The position numbers and the translations under genes were made by a program. From Paracoccaceae bacterium (GTDB taxonomy: Bacteria > Pseudomonadota > Alphaproteobacteria > Rhodobacterales > Rhodobacteraceae), in assembly GCA_021296235.1 (NCBI GenBank), contig JAGWAS010000035.1, positions 1 through 34,037 on the forward strand: a stretch of DNA of 34,037 bases. Direction: 5' to 3'. The notes under the pieces were generated by a model. That model made no database searches and was not told where the DNA came from. It saw nothing but the letters and a program-made list of their open reading frames with translations. Positions 1 through 9,104 of the stretch are shown here, piece by piece; within the stretch, counting starts at the first letter, position 1, and each line of letters opens with the position of its first letter.

Positions 1-204
1 GAGCATCGACATGTGCAGGATTGATGAATTGTCGAAACGAAACCAGCGGATAGTTACCAAGAGCATCGTCAGCTATGCCCCAAACTGGGATTGAGAATCA
101 GGATCCTACAATTTTCGACGGCATCGTCGATCTCGGCTAAAAAATGGCTCGAATTCGAATCCTGACCAGAGGCAGACCAGAGTAACCCCTGATCGCAAAA
201 GTTC

Positions 205-2229
205 TCAGAGAGCGGCTGCCAGCCGTGTTCCCTGATCAATGGCACGTTTTGCATCAATCCCATTTGTGGATTGTGCCCCACCGATAACATGTGGAACTCT
301 GCCTGACTTTCTGAGCTGACCGGCAAGGAGGTTTTCTGGCTCCTGCCCTGTGCACAGAACAACCGTATCAGCTGGGACCAATCGGGAATCCCCTCTGGAT
401 TCGGTTATGTAAACACCCTCGGCAGCTATGTGTTTGAAGGCAGCACCGCCAACCACTTCGACTTTCCTCAAGCGCAACGAAGAGCGATGAATCCAACGGG
501 TTGTTCTGCCCAGATTGCGTCCAGCTGCACCGGTGCTGCGTTGAACGATGGTTACGCAGCGGCTTGGAATTTCAGGCGAGGGGCCAGAGGGATCCAGCCC
601 GCCGCGCTGGTTCTCGGGGTCAGTGATGCCCCATTCGGATAACCATTCCGGCAAATCTTCGGTCGAACCCTTTCCGTCCCGTGAAAGGAACTCAGCGACA
701 TCGACTGCGATTCCGCCGCCTCCGACGATCACTGCGTTGTTCCCGACGAGTTTTTGTTTGGACAGCACATCGCAATAATTCAACACATTCGGTCCGTCCT
801 GTCCCGGTATGCCAGGCAATCTCGGTCGAACCCCTGTTGCGACGATGATCTCGTCATGCTCAACAAGGTCCTCCGGGGACGGACGGGAAAGGAGTTGCAA
901 TTTGACCCCCCTCTCACCGAGCATCGTCTCAAACCAGTCAACCAGCCCGGAGAATTCTTCCTTTCCGGGAATCCGCAGTGCCATGTTGAGTTGACCACCG
1001 ATCTTGCCGGTCCCTTCGTGAAGAACAACCGAATGCCCCCTTTCGGCTGCCGTGAGTGCCGCTGCAAGCCCGGCGGGACCCGCCCCGATCACCGCTATCG
1101 ATTTTGGTTGCCCGGTGCGCTCAAGCCGGAATTCGGTTTCGTTGCAGGCCCGCGGATTGACCATGCATGTGGCAATCTTGTCTTCAAATGTATGATCGAG
1201 GCATGCCTGGTTGCAGGCGATACAAGGGGCAATCGTCCTTTGCCTGCCGGAAGCCGCCTTGTTGACGAACTCAGCATCGGCAAGAAAGGGTCGTGCCATC
1301 GAAACAAGATCAGAGCAGTCCTCGGCGAGTATCCGTTCAGCCGTTTCCGGTGAATTGATGCGGTTGGTGGCAACGACCGGAATTGAGACTGATTGCTTGA
1401 GTTTTCGAGTTACCCAGGCAAAGGCCATTCTCGGGACACATGTCGCAATGGTGGGAATACGGGACTCATGCCAACCGATCCCGGAATTGAGCAGATCCGC
1501 TCCTGCCGTTTCCACCGCTCGGGCAAGATGTGCAACTTCGTCCCAACTGGAACCATCCGGCACCAAATCAATGACCGAAATTCTGTAGATGACAAGAAAG
1601 TCTGCTCCAACGGCACGTCGGGTGCGCGCAACGGTTTCCGTTGGCAGGCGCATTCTGTTTTCGAAGCATCCTCCCCATCGGTCGGTTCTCCGGTTTGTGC
1701 GGCCTACGAGGAACTGGTTGATGAAATAACCTTCCGATCCCATAATCTCGACGCCATCATAACCGGCTTCCCGCGCTCGGCACGCAGTGTCCACCATGTC
1801 ATTGATCTGCTTTTCCACTCCGGCATTATCGAGTTCCAGCGGAGAGAATTTCGAAATGGGCGATCGGATCGCGGACGGAGCCACGCAGTCCTTGCCATGG
1901 GCGTAGCGGCCGGCATGCAGGATCTGCATGGCAATGCTGCCGCCGTGATCGTGTACGCGGTTCGTAACAATCCGGTGACCGGCGATGTCGTTCTGAGAGA
2001 AAAGTCCAGGAGCTCCGGGAAAGACAGCGCCCTCATGGTTGGGCGCAATTCCGCCGGTGATGATCAGTTTGACGCCGCCTCGCACCCTTTCGGCATAGAA
2101 TTCGGCAGCCCGGTTCCAATCGCCGGTCCTTTCGATCCCAGTATGCATGGACCCCATGACGAAGCGGTTCGGGAGCGTGATCGAACCGAACGAAATCGGT
2201 GCAAACAAGTTTGGAAATTCCTCAACCAT
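205..2229 (-). CDS. fadH: 2,4-dienoyl-CoA reductase (NADPH), FadH type
   Basis: Reduces 2,4-dienoyl-CoA during beta-oxidation of unsaturated fatty acids, in the cytoplasm, using FMN, FAD and a 4Fe-4S cluster. The 674 residues match the length of E. coli FadH (about 672). An Old Yellow Enzyme barrel fills residues 1-330. The motif GSEGY at 165-168 supplies the catalytic Tyr (Y168), and GIGWHESRIPT supplies the catalytic His (H254). Both match the FadH active site, which separates this protein from generic NADH:flavin oxidoreductases. Cluster cysteines are C336, C339, C343 and C355. The FAD motif GAGPAG starts at 382, and a second dinucleotide motif GGGG lies at 503-506. The ATG at 2229 sits 64 bp downstream of the ilvD stop on the same strand, so the two may be co-transcribed. 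The function is well supported; a related trimethylamine-dehydrogenase-like enzyme is less likely because the Tyr/His pair is intact. Confidence 0.88.
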   Translation of the reverse strand: MVEEFPNLFAPISFGSITLPNRFVMGSMHTGIERTGDWNRAAEFYAERVRGGVKLIITGGIAPNHEGAVFPGAPGLFSQNDIAGHRIVTNRVHDHGGSIAMQILHAGRYAHGKDCVAPSAIRSPISKFSPLELDNAGVEKQINDMVDTACRAREAGYDGVEIMGSEGYFINQFLVGRTNRRTDRWGGCFENRMRLPTETVARTRRAVGADFLVIYRISVIDLVPDGSSWDEVAHLARAVETAGADLLNSGIGWHESRIPTIATCVPRMAFAWVTRKLKQSVSIPVVATNRINSPETAERILAEDCSDLVSMARPFLADAEFVNKAASGRQRTIAPCIACNQACLDHTFEDKIATCMVNPRACNETEFRLERTGQPKSIAVIGAGPAGLAAALTAAERGHSVVLHEGTGKIGGQLNMALRIPGKEEFSGLVDWFETMLGERGVKLQLLSRPSPEDLVEHDEIIVATGVRPRLPGIPGQDGPNVLNYCDVLSKQKLVGNNAVIVGGGGIAVDVAEFLSRDGKGSTEDLPEWLSEWGITDPENQRGGLDPSGPSPEIPSRCVTIVQRSTGAAGRNLGRTTRWIHRSSLRLRKVEVVGGAAFKHIAAEGVYITESRGDSRLVPADTVVLCTGQEPENLLAGQLRKSGRVPHVIGGAQSTNGIDAKRAIDQGTRLAAAL

Positions 2230-2293
2230 TATGGGTGCTGGTGTGTCAGAGCTTCGATCCGGAGCAAATCAGCAGCCGATTTGCCACCGTTGG

Positions 2294-4012
2294 TCAGAGG
2301 TCCATGTAGACGTGGCGTTCCTCTGCCGCCCCCGGGTGGGTAACGGCACCCTTTCGGGTGGGGCCAACCAATTGGGCGTATTTCCAAAGGGCTCCTGACG
2401 CGTAGATCGTTTCACGCGGGCCTTTCCAAGCTTCCTTGCGCTCATTGAGTTCATCTTTGGACAGCGCCACAGAAATCGAACCTTCGTTGGCATTGATGGA
2501 AATCATGTCGCCATTGCGGAGCAGCGCAATTGGTCCACCGTGAGCTGCTTCCGGGCCCACATGCCCAACGCAGAAGCCGCGGGTTGCGCCGGAGAACCTG
2601 CCATCAGTGATCAATGCCACCTTTTTGCCCATTCCCTGCCCGGAGAGCGCAGCGGTGGTGGACAGCATTTCCCTCATTCCGGGGCCGCCGGCTGGACCCT
2701 CGTTCCGGATAACGATGACCTCGCCTTCTTCGTATTGCCGTTCCTTGACTGCGGCGAATGCATCCTCCTCACACTCGAAAACTCGTGCCGGTCCGGTGAA
2801 TTCAAGCTGGTCTTTGCTAATCCCCGCAACTTTCACAATTGCCCCTTCCGGGGCCAGATTGCCCTTGAGACCCACTACGCCGCCCGTGTGCGACAACGGT
2901 GTTTCCACCGGATGGATCACTTTCCCGTCGGATTTCCTCCGGACCATGTCGAGTTCCTCGCCCATCGTTCTGCCGGTGGCTACGATGCAGTCCTCGTGGA
3001 TGAGTCCGACCTTGCGCAGTTCATTGAGCACGACCGGAACCCCGCCTGCCTCAAACAGGTCCTTGGCGACATATTCGCCGCCGGGTTTGAGATTCACGAA
3101 ATATGGCGTGTCCTTGAATATCTCGCAAACATCCAAAAGATCGAAGTCGATTCCGGCCTCATGTGCGATTGCCGGAAGGTGCAGGCCGGCGTTTGTCGAC
3201 CCGCCGGTGCAGGCGACAACCCTGGCCGCATTCTCAAGGGATTTCCTGGTAACGACATCCCGGGATCGTATGTTTTTTTCGAGCAATGTCATGATGGTGG
3301 CGCCGGATGCCTCACAATATTGATCGCGGCTTTCGTAGGGTGCCGGCGCGCCGGATGAATTTGGCAGGGCAAGGCCGATTGCTTCGGAAACGCAGGCCAT
3401 GGTGTTGGCGGTGAATTGGCCACCGCATGCACCCGCCGACGGGCACGCCACCCTCTCAAGCACGGCAAGAGCTTCGTCCGACATGGTGCCCGCCTGATGC
3501 CGCCCGACTGCTTCGAACACATCCTGCACCGTCAAGTCCTTGCCGTCGAGACGCCCCGGCAGGATTGAGCCGCCATAGATGAAGATGGACGGAACGTTTA
3601 GGCGAACCATGGCCATCATCATTCCGGGCAACGACTTGTCGCAACCGGCCAATCCGACCAGCGCATCGTAACAGTGGCCCCGCATTGTCAGTTCGACAGT
3701 GTCGGCAATTGCATCGCGTGAAGCGAGTGAAGAACGCATTCCTTCATGCCCCATCGCTATCCCGTCGGTTACGGTTATTGTTGTGAATTCCCGCGGTGTC
3801 CCGTGCGAGGACTTCACTCCCAACTTGACCGCCTGTGCCTGACGGTTCAACGCGATGTTGCAGGGTGCAGCTTCGTTCCAGCAGGTGGCCACTCCAACAA
3901 ACGGTTGTGCGATCTCACCATCGGTAAGCCCCATGGCATAGTAGTAAGAGCGGTGCGGTGCTCGGGCTGGGCCATCACTTACATGGCGGCTGGGAAGTCC
4001 GGATTTGTTCAT
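2294..4012 (-). CDS. ilvD: dihydroxy-acid dehydratase
   Basis: Catalyses the third common step of valine, leucine and isoleucine synthesis, dehydrating 2,3-dihydroxy-3-methylbutanoate and its C6 homologue. Probable iron-sulfur ligands are C51 (in AAPCN), C124 (in GLAGCDKS) and C196 (in PSAGACGGQ). K126 is the candidate carbamylated lysine, and [11 protein letters not shown] lies near residue 82. The open frame runs up to 4213, but the ATG at 4012 begins [18 protein letters not shown], the normal N terminus of the alphaproteobacterial long form. The upstream 67 codons look non-family. An AAGG lies about 10 bases before this ATG. The resulting 572 residues fit the family. The sequence favours IlvD over the related sugar-acid dehydratases (Edd, YagF). 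fadH follows 64 bp downstream on the same strand. Confidence 0.92.
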   Translation of the reverse strand: MNKSGLPSRHVSDGPARAPHRSYYYAMGLTDGEIAQPFVGVATCWNEAAPCNIALNRQAQAVKLGVKSSHGTPREFTTITVTDGIAMGHEGMRSSLASRDAIADTVELTMRGHCYDALVGLAGCDKSLPGMMMAMVRLNVPSIFIYGGSILPGRLDGKDLTVQDVFEAVGRHQAGTMSDEALAVLERVACPSAGACGGQFTANTMACVSEAIGLALPNSSGAPAPYESRDQYCEASGATIMTLLEKNIRSRDVVTRKSLENAARVVACTGGSTNAGLHLPAIAHEAGIDFDLLDVCEIFKDTPYFVNLKPGGEYVAKDLFEAGGVPVVLNELRKVGLIHEDCIVATGRTMGEELDMVRRKSDGKVIHPVETPLSHTGGVVGLKGNLAPEGAIVKVAGISKDQLEFTGPARVFECEEDAFAAVKERQYEEGEVIVIRNEGPAGGPGMREMLSTTAALSGQGMGKKVALITDGRFSGATRGFCVGHVGPEAAHGGPIALLRNGDMISINANEGSISVALSKDELNERKEAWKGPRETIYASGALWKYAQLVGPTRKGAVTHPGAAEERHVYMDL

Positions 4013-4344
4013 CTCGTTTGGCCTTGCTGTGCTTGTGTTTGGATTCGAGTACTGACTTGAATCGAACTGTGCAAGTTGCAAGGACGCCAGCGGGTGCGCC
4101 GCGACCTCAATCATGCGCATCTGAATGTCGCTGCGTGTTGCGCTCAATGTCAAAGCCCCAATGGCGGAATCCGTTGTCGGGAAACGGAATGTAAAGTAGC
4201 TAAGCTCCCTCACAATCGGAGAACAACTGGGTCCGCTCTGTTCGCTGGAACAGCTAGTTGACGAGCACTGTTTTCGATCTTTGCGGAAGCTTGGAGCATG
4301 GCCGCGAAGTTCAGGGCCAAGACAGGTTAATCGGCGATGGTTGG

Positions 4345-4445
4345 CAATTGAAGTTTGAATTCACATGAGATCTTTGACGCTTCCATAGTCAATTGCCACT
4401 TGAATATGGAGGTTGCATGCGGAAATTAGTCAATTCAACTTGAAC
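4345..4445. repeat. three imperfect ~16 bp repeats, possible operator array
   Basis: Copies lie at 4345-4360 (CAATTGAAGTTTGAAT), 4390-4405 (CAATTGCCACTTGAAT) and 4431-4445 (CAATTCAACTTGAAC). The second and third also share the preceding TAGT. The spacing of about four helical turns would place all three on the same DNA face. Regulatory function is inference only. They lie 330-430 bp upstream of the ilvD start and just downstream of the SDR operon. Confidence 0.35.
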
Positions 4446-4450
4446 AAGTC

Positions 4451-4471
4451 GGAGGCCGCACCGGTGCCTCC
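4451..4471 (-). terminator. weak hairpin after the SDR gene
   Basis: Arms GGAGGC (4451-4456) and GCCTCC (4466-4471) can pair around a 9-base loop, 67 bp past the stop codon of the last gene of the six-gene operon. No T-run follows on the minus strand, so this is at best a Rho-assisted or pausing structure. Confidence 0.3.
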
Positions 4472-4537
4472 CATCTTAGAGCGTTCAACAGGCAGGATGG
4501 TCAAGTAACCGCAAGGAAATTGATTTTTGAACGGAAA

Positions 4538-5269
4538 TTACCGTGAACCTCCCATGACGCGAAGGAATGCGGCCCGCGGCACATAGCTCGAAAGAGTGAA
4601 AAGCCAGGCGAAGGGTGCAGGGAAACTGCTGGAGAAACGACTCCGCCGCATTGCGGCAATCACCCGTCCAGCCGCTGCTTCCGGTGTCATGATCTGAGGC
4701 ATGGCAAATTGGTTCTGCGCAGTCAATCTGGTCCTGATGAAACCGGGATTGATGCACTGCACGGTAACACCGGTTTGTCGCAGATCGGCCTGCATGTTCT
4801 CTGCAAGATGCATGAGCGCTGCCTTGCTGGCACCGTAACCAATTGCTCCGGGCAGGCCCGTGAATCCAGCCAGCGAGCCGATCATGACAATGTGGCCGCA
4901 ACCGCGTTCGGCCATTTTCGGAACGACATTGCCCAAAAGGCGCAGTGCACCGGTAAAATTTGCGTCGGAGATGCGGACGGATTCCTCCGGATCCCAATCC
5001 TGCGTACGCATTGGGACATATTGTCCAACGCAGTAGATCACCCCGTCGATCGGACCGGTTGACAAGCAGGCCTTGCGCACCGAGTCGGAATCGGTAACAT
5101 CCATCGGAAGGGCGCGCGCCTGCCGAAGTTTGCAGCAAAGGTCTGAAAGCCGATCGGCGCGGCGGGCCGAAAGGATCAGTTTGGCCCCTTCGGCATCAAG
5201 GCGTTTTGCAAGTTCGGCTCCAAGCCCATCACTTGCTCCCGCGATCCAGTATGTCCTCCCGCTGAACAT
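4538..5269 (-). CDS. short-chain dehydrogenase/reductase (SDR)
   Basis: A 243-residue classical SDR, cytosolic, using NAD(P)H on an unknown substrate. The cofactor motif GASDGLG lies near residues 11-17. The catalytic Ser is in IGSLAG, and the Tyr/Lys pair is in YGASK (about residues 150-154). A conserved NPGFIRT follows. The C terminus ends in a hydrophobic, aromatic segment that could touch the membrane. Its ATG overlaps the TGA of the DUF3833 gene by one base (TGATG), so translation is probably coupled. It is the last gene of the six-gene run from 10388. In the Rhodobacter sphaeroides sigmaE-controlled operon recalled below, an SDR occupies the same place beside DUF3833 and MFS genes. Its reaction there is, as far as I know, not assigned. 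Confidence 0.85.
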   Translation of the reverse strand: MFSGRTYWIAGASDGLGAELAKRLDAEGAKLILSARRADRLSDLCCKLRQARALPMDVTDSDSVRKACLSTGPIDGVIYCVGQYVPMRTQDWDPEESVRISDANFTGALRLLGNVVPKMAERGCGHIVMIGSLAGFTGLPGAIGYGASKAALMHLAENMQADLRQTGVTVQCINPGFIRTRLTAQNQFAMPQIMTPEAAAGRVIAAMRRSRFSSSFPAPFAWLFTLSSYVPRAAFLRVMGGSR

Positions 5270-5832
5270 CAGTTCCCCTTGGGCCGTATGGTGGCCACCA
5301 ATTCGGCGACCTTGAGACCAAACTTGCGCATTTCGGAGCGGTTGATGATGTTTCCGTTGTCCATCAGATACATCCAGTCGGTAACAGAGAGTATGTGCCC
5401 GCCCGCCGACTCCGGCAATCGAATTCTATATGAGAGCCGTGCGGTTGCCCCCGAGACCTTGCCTTGCGCCGTGCCGACGATATCAGGTGCGGTCCCCGTG
5501 AACTTCCCATCTCCGAGGAGTGTCAGCGTCCACTCCCGAGTTTGCACATGGCCCGTTCCGGAATAGATGAATGTTTCCTTGAGGATGCCGGTTCCGTCCT
5601 GCCACTCACCATCCATTTGTGCCACGAAGCGGGAATTTACGCGACTGAGCGGACCGAAGATTGTGCCTTCGGAAACAAGCTGGCCATTCAGATGCCGGGT
5701 GAGATCAAAGTTTGGCCCGGAGCCGGCATAGTCATCCGGATCCTGTAGCCGAAATCCGAGAACCTGCCAAAGGAATATCAGGACAATAATTGCGGCAAGG
5801 GCCAGCAATAGGAGAATGAGGACCATTTTCAT
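5269..5832 (-). CDS. DUF3833 family protein, membrane-anchored
   Basis: 187 residues starting at the ATG at 5832 (MKMVLILLLLALAAIIVLIF). The start is a strongly hydrophobic single transmembrane or signal-anchor segment, followed by a soluble domain with a FEG/WG-like hydrophobic beta pattern (the start of the domain near LNGQLVSEGTIFGPLSR, then ILKETFIYSGTG). This matches DUF3833, usually annotated as a lipoprotein. No lipobox cysteine is visible here, so an uncleaved anchor is more likely. The start is set by a 4-base ATGA overlap with the MFS gene stop. The open frame extends to 5895, but that extension lies inside the MFS gene. The molecular function is unknown. The family recurs next to the Cfa/flavin oxidase/DUF1365 genes, hinting at a role in membrane lipid modification. 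Confidence 0.82.
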   Translation of the reverse strand: MKMVLILLLLALAAIIVLIFLWQVLGFRLQDPDDYAGSGPNFDLTRHLNGQLVSEGTIFGPLSRVNSRFVAQMDGEWQDGTGILKETFIYSGTGHVQTREWTLTLLGDGKFTGTAPDIVGTAQGKVSGATARLSYRIRLPESAGGHILSVTDWMYLMDNGNIINRSEMRKFGLKVAELVATIRPKGN

Positions 5833-7037
5833 CGCAAAACCTCTTTTGATGGAAGGCGGAACAGCAGACCAAGCGCAAACAGCTTCAGTGCACACGGCAG
5901 GACCGCATAGAGAAATGTGAGCCAGCCAAGTGCAACCGGCGGATTCGATTGACCAGCTGCAAATCCGGTAGCGTCAAGCAGCGGAAGTGAAAGTCCCGCC
6001 CCGATGGCAAGCGCAAGTTTCCCGGTCGCGCTCCACAGCCCGAACGCCGAGCCCGCCTCAATTCCGGCCCTGCCGAGGCGCGCTGCGAACCAAGCCGGCA
6101 GAACGACAAGATCACCTCCAACGGCGAAACCGGAGGCAAGGCATATCAGGGCAAAACCCGCAGCCGCACCCTGGGGCAAAAATGCTGCCCCGCAAAAGGA
6201 TGCAATGGCCAGCAGCATGGCGCCAATCAGGGTGGTCTTGGGGCCCAAACGGGTCAGCAATCTGCCCCAAACCGGCGTTGACAGTGCCGCAGAGCAAAAG
6301 AAGGCCGCAAGGTACGGGCCGGCCGTTCCGGGAAGGGCAAGGCGATCTTCCACAAAAAACAGAAACAGTGTTGACGTGAATGCAACCGGCAGGGAATTGA
6401 GAAACGCCAGCAAGAGGAGCCATGTGCAACCTGTTCTTCGCAGTTCGGAGAATGAGGGTGCCCGGGACCGCTTATGGACGTCGCCTGCTGTTGGCCGCAA
6501 TCTCCAAAAAGGCCGGGCAGACCAGCAGGCCAAGGCGGTAAGTGCTGCGAGAATGCATCCGAATAAGACAAGCATGAGCATGTCCGGCAGAAGGGTTGCA
6601 AATAGAACCCCTGCCACACCTCCCGCTTCGCGCCATGCCGCAAGTCGGGGCAGGCCGGCAATCCCGCCGGCAATCGCAAAGCTCCGACTGTAAAACTGAA
6701 TGTTCAGAAAGCTGAATCCAGTGACAAGCAATGCAAGCGAAATCACGAACCAAGGCACGGGCGTCGGAAACGGAGCGAACGTGAAAATGGCAAGATGGCC
6801 AACTGCCATGCCAGCCGCTCCAACTGCAGCAAAGGCCGGCCAAGCGCGGGGATGCCTGTCCACGAGCTTGCCGAGAAAGGGATCCTGAGCAAAATCGAAC
6901 AGGCGCAGCGCCAGAACGGACGCGGCAACAACAGAAAGGCTCAATCCCAGTTCAGTTGAAGCATGTCGGGGAAGATGAACATAAAGGGGCAGTCCGGCAC
7001 TCGCCAATGCCGCCGCCAGCAGGAACGGGCGCCACAT
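5829..7037 (-). CDS. MFS transporter, GPH (MFS_2)-like
   Basis: 402 residues with about twelve hydrophobic segments, an inner-membrane carrier. After helix 1 it has SAGLPLYVHLP, and after helix 2 a DFAQDPFLGKLVDR loop (near residues 48-61). That loop is the GPH-family version of the MFS signature (D-P-x-x-G-x-x-x-D-R). The substrate is unknown. GPH carriers move glycosides or pentosides with a cation, but the operon context suggests a lipid-related or export role. The ATG at 7037 is the only ATG after an in-frame stop at 7050-7052. It follows the methyltransferase gene after a 157 bp gap, the only sizeable gap in this operon, and overlaps DUF3833 by 4 bases. No strong ribosome-binding site is visible, so the exact start is less certain than the gene. 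Confidence 0.85.
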   Translation of the reverse strand: MWRPFLLAAALASAGLPLYVHLPRHASTELGLSLSVVAASVLALRLFDFAQDPFLGKLVDRHPRAWPAFAAVGAAGMAVGHLAIFTFAPFPTPVPWFVISLALLVTGFSFLNIQFYSRSFAIAGGIAGLPRLAAWREAGGVAGVLFATLLPDMLMLVLFGCILAALTALACWSARPFWRLRPTAGDVHKRSRAPSFSELRRTGCTWLLLLAFLNSLPVAFTSTLFLFFVEDRLALPGTAGPYLAAFFCSAALSTPVWGRLLTRLGPKTTLIGAMLLAIASFCGAAFLPQGAAAGFALICLASGFAVGGDLVVLPAWFAARLGRAGIEAGSAFGLWSATGKLALAIGAGLSLPLLDATGFAAGQSNPPVALGWLTFLYAVLPCALKLFALGLLFRLPSKEVLR

Positions 7038-7194
7038 CCGCAGACGTTCTCAGACGCCGCCGGAAAAACCGGTTGTTCGCACCGGACGAATGGAATGCAG
7101 GCGCTTCGGTTGATCGCCCGATGCCCCCGGTCCGGAAGTCTGCAGGTGCGGTCTTGAGGAAGAGGTCAATTGTGGATTGCCCTTCAATTCGACG

Positions 7195-8358
7195 TCACTC
7201 AGCTGCGTGCGACAATTCAACCTGCACGACACTGGTCCGTCCGACCGAAAATGAAGCGGCGCAGATCTCAAGATAAAAAAGCCAACTGCGCAGGAATTCC
7301 CGGTCATGTCCCAGTTCCCTGATTTTTTTGCTTTGGGCCCGCATGCGTTGGGCCCACATCCGGCAGGTGCGACCGTAGTCGGCTCCGAATGCGTAATTGT
7401 CCCTGATCGCAAGACCTGCTTGCCGCGCTTGTCCGGCAATGGTGGCGTCGGAAAGGAGCATTCCTCCAGGAAAGGTGTAGCGGCGAATGAAATCGGAACC
7501 TCTGCGGTAACCTTCGAAATCGGATTCCCGCACCGTTATGGCTTGCAGGACCGCCCGCCCGCCCTCTGCCAGCCGGTTCTTGAGCACCGCAAAGAATATC
7601 GGCCAGTAGCGCTCGCCCACGGCTTCCACCATTTCGATCGAAACAATGTTGTCAAACCTGCCGGTTTGTGCCCGATAGTCGCACAACTCAATTTGTGCCC
7701 TTCCGTCGAGGCGTGCCTCCGCATAGCCCTTCTGGCTGGGCGAAATTGTTATCCCGGTGACCTTGCGATCCCTGTCGGCAGCGCGCTCTGCAAAGCTCCC
7801 CCAGCCGCACCCGATTTCCAAAACCCCCTCACCGGGACCAAGAAGATCAAGAACTCGGTCATGTTTGCGCTCCTGTGCCGTCTCAAGGCTCTCATCGGGC
7901 CCGGCAAACAGCGCGGATGAGTAAGTCATGCCCGAATCAAGCCACAGCTGATAAAATTCATTGCCGACATCATAGTGTTTTTTGATGTTACGGGCGGAAC
8001 CCTGCCGGGAATTCGCCCGGAACAGCTGATCGACAATGCGGTATTTCACACTGTTGAGGGGTGAAGCGTGGGTGAAGCCCCTGAAATGATCAATGTTGCG
8101 GAGTGCCAGTGCCGTCAGATTCTCGATTGACGACGTATCCCACATTCCCGCCACATAGGTTTCGCCGAGTCCGATGTCACCGCGCGCCGCCATTGCCGTT
8201 ACAACCCGCCAGTTGTGAATGACAATTTCGGCCTCGGGGCCTGAATTTCCAAAATCATGGGTGTGGCCCTCTGGCGTGCGGAGGCGCAACCTGCCGAGCG
8301 GAAGGTTCTCGCATCTTTGCAGAAATTCGTTGCGGATCTTTCTTGAAATAAGGCTCAC
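7195..8358 (-). CDS. Cfa-type SAM-dependent fatty acyl methyltransferase (UfaM/CFA synthase family)
   Basis: 387 residues. The SAM-binding motif is EIGCGWG at 181-187, with MTYSS at 144-148, IEMVEAVG at 241-248, FIRRYTFPGG at 290-299 and FGADYGRT at 324-331. This is the cyclopropane-fatty-acid synthase fold acting on phospholipid-bound unsaturated chains at the inner membrane. Two residues equivalent to the bicarbonate-site Cys and His of E. coli Cfa are changed, to S148 and Q272. E245 and Y328 are kept. Together with the DUF1365 and flavin oxidase neighbours this points to methyl-branch formation (UfaM, first step of furan fatty acids) rather than true cyclopropanation. The start is GTG at 8358, set by a 4-base GTGA overlap with the DUF1365 stop. 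The family is certain; the exact product is inferred. Confidence 0.88.
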   Translation of the reverse strand: MSLISRKIRNEFLQRCENLPLGRLRLRTPEGHTHDFGNSGPEAEIVIHNWRVVTAMAARGDIGLGETYVAGMWDTSSIENLTALALRNIDHFRGFTHASPLNSVKYRIVDQLFRANSRQGSARNIKKHYDVGNEFYQLWLDSGMTYSSALFAGPDESLETAQERKHDRVLDLLGPGEGVLEIGCGWGSFAERAADRDRKVTGITISPSQKGYAEARLDGRAQIELCDYRAQTGRFDNIVSIEMVEAVGERYWPIFFAVLKNRLAEGGRAVLQAITVRESDFEGYRRGSDFIRRYTFPGGMLLSDATIAGQARQAGLAIRDNYAFGADYGRTCRMWAQRMRAQSKKIRELGHDREFLRSWLFYLEICAASFSVGRTSVVQVELSHAAE

Positions 8359-9104
8359 GAGGAAACCTCATTGTCCGGCGGCACCGGATGCGGCCTGTAT
8401 CGTGCACCCTTCAGGGACAGAATCGCCGCCTGAAGGTGAATGAGCAAGATCGTCCGCATCGGAATGAACAGGTTGCGCATCAGTGCGGATAGAATGCCGC
8501 GGTCGCTCAAGGGTGTTCTCATGCCGGTGAGTGTTGCAAAGACACCGCTGTCGCCGTTCCTGAAATCTATCTGAATTGAAATGCGGTCGGGTCGTATGTC
8601 GAACTTGAACCTATAGTTGCCTGCGACGTCCTGATACGGCGAAACGTGGAAGATCTTCCGAACGGAGATCCGGTCCCGCGGCGTGATCGGGGCAAATCCG
8701 GGTTTGCTGCACAAATAGCTGTGGCGCTCGCCGAACGTGTTGTTCACCTCCGCGATCGCGGCAACCAGCGAATCGCCGCAGTATGCCAGCCAGAAACTGA
8801 CGGGGTTGAAGATGTTGCCGAGAAAACAGGGTTGGGTCAGAAGCAGGATCCGGTCCGCATCCGCACCGGCGGAATTCAGCACTTTGCGCGCCCAGGCCAA
8901 ACCGTGTCCGGCGCCGCGCCGTCCACCGTGGTGGCGATCATGCACCGAAGCAATGTTCAACCGGTTGCGTGAAAAGAACATTGGTCCTTCGCGACTTTCG
9001 GGATCAATCAGCACGCAGTCGAGGCTGTAGCGAAAATTGTTGCTCACAGCACCGCGACGCGTGTGAACGGTGGAACCCCTTACATGTTCGGGCCATGCCG
9101 TCAT
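8355..9104 (-). CDS. DUF1365 family protein (candidate furan-fatty-acid oxygenase)
   Basis: 249 residues from the ATG at 9104. DUF1365 hallmarks include the N-terminal HTRRG...NNFRYSLDCVLID block, ILLLTQPCFLGNIFNPVSFWL (starting near residue 86) and AEVNNTFGERHSYL, followed by the beta-rich C-terminal half. From memory, a DUF1365 gene next to a flavin oxidase belongs to the furan fatty acid pathway and is the best candidate for the O2-dependent ring-forming step (UfaO); I treat this as inference. The ATG is fixed by a 4-base ATGA overlap with the stop of the flavin oxidase gene. The open frame continues upstream to 9215, but that part lies inside the oxidase gene. The stop overlaps the GTG of the methyltransferase. 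It is probably co-translated with both neighbours. Confidence 0.88.
   Translation of the reverse strand: MTAWPEHVRGSTVHTRRGAVSNNFRYSLDCVLIDPESREGPMFFSRNRLNIASVHDRHHGGRRGAGHGLAWARKVLNSAGADADRILLLTQPCFLGNIFNPVSFWLAYCGDSLVAAIAEVNNTFGERHSYLCSKPGFAPITPRDRISVRKIFHVSPYQDVAGNYRFKFDIRPDRISIQIDFRNGDSGVFATLTGMRTPLSDRGILSALMRNLFIPMRTILLIHLQAAILSLKGARYRPHPVPPDNEVSS

Larger units (their letters stand above)
4013..4537. other. intergenic region upstream of ilvD with three short imperfect repeats
   Basis: About 525 bp separate ilvD from the end of the SDR gene, and I recognise no gene here. The region should hold the ilvD promoter. It contains three imperfect copies of a 15-16 base element with the pattern CAATT(G/C), 3-4 bases, then TTGAA(T/C), at 4345-4360, 4390-4405 and 4431-4445. 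Spacing is 41-45 bp. The last copy contains an exact inverted repeat TTCAA-C-TTGAA. No clear -35/-10 pair could be assigned with confidence. Confidence 0.5.

Noticed and set aside
150..175. TTCGAATCC resembling a tRNA T-loop
   Set aside because: The flanking bases do not form a T-stem or acceptor stem, and no anticodon arm is present on either strand.
754..1353. Long plus-strand open frames opposite fadH (also 1393-2343)
   Set aside because: They are antisense to a gene with complete catalytic motifs and encode no recognisable protein.
4013..4213. Extension of ilvD to an upstream ATG at 4213
   Set aside because: The extra 67 codons do not resemble the family, while the ATG at 4012 gives the standard N terminus.
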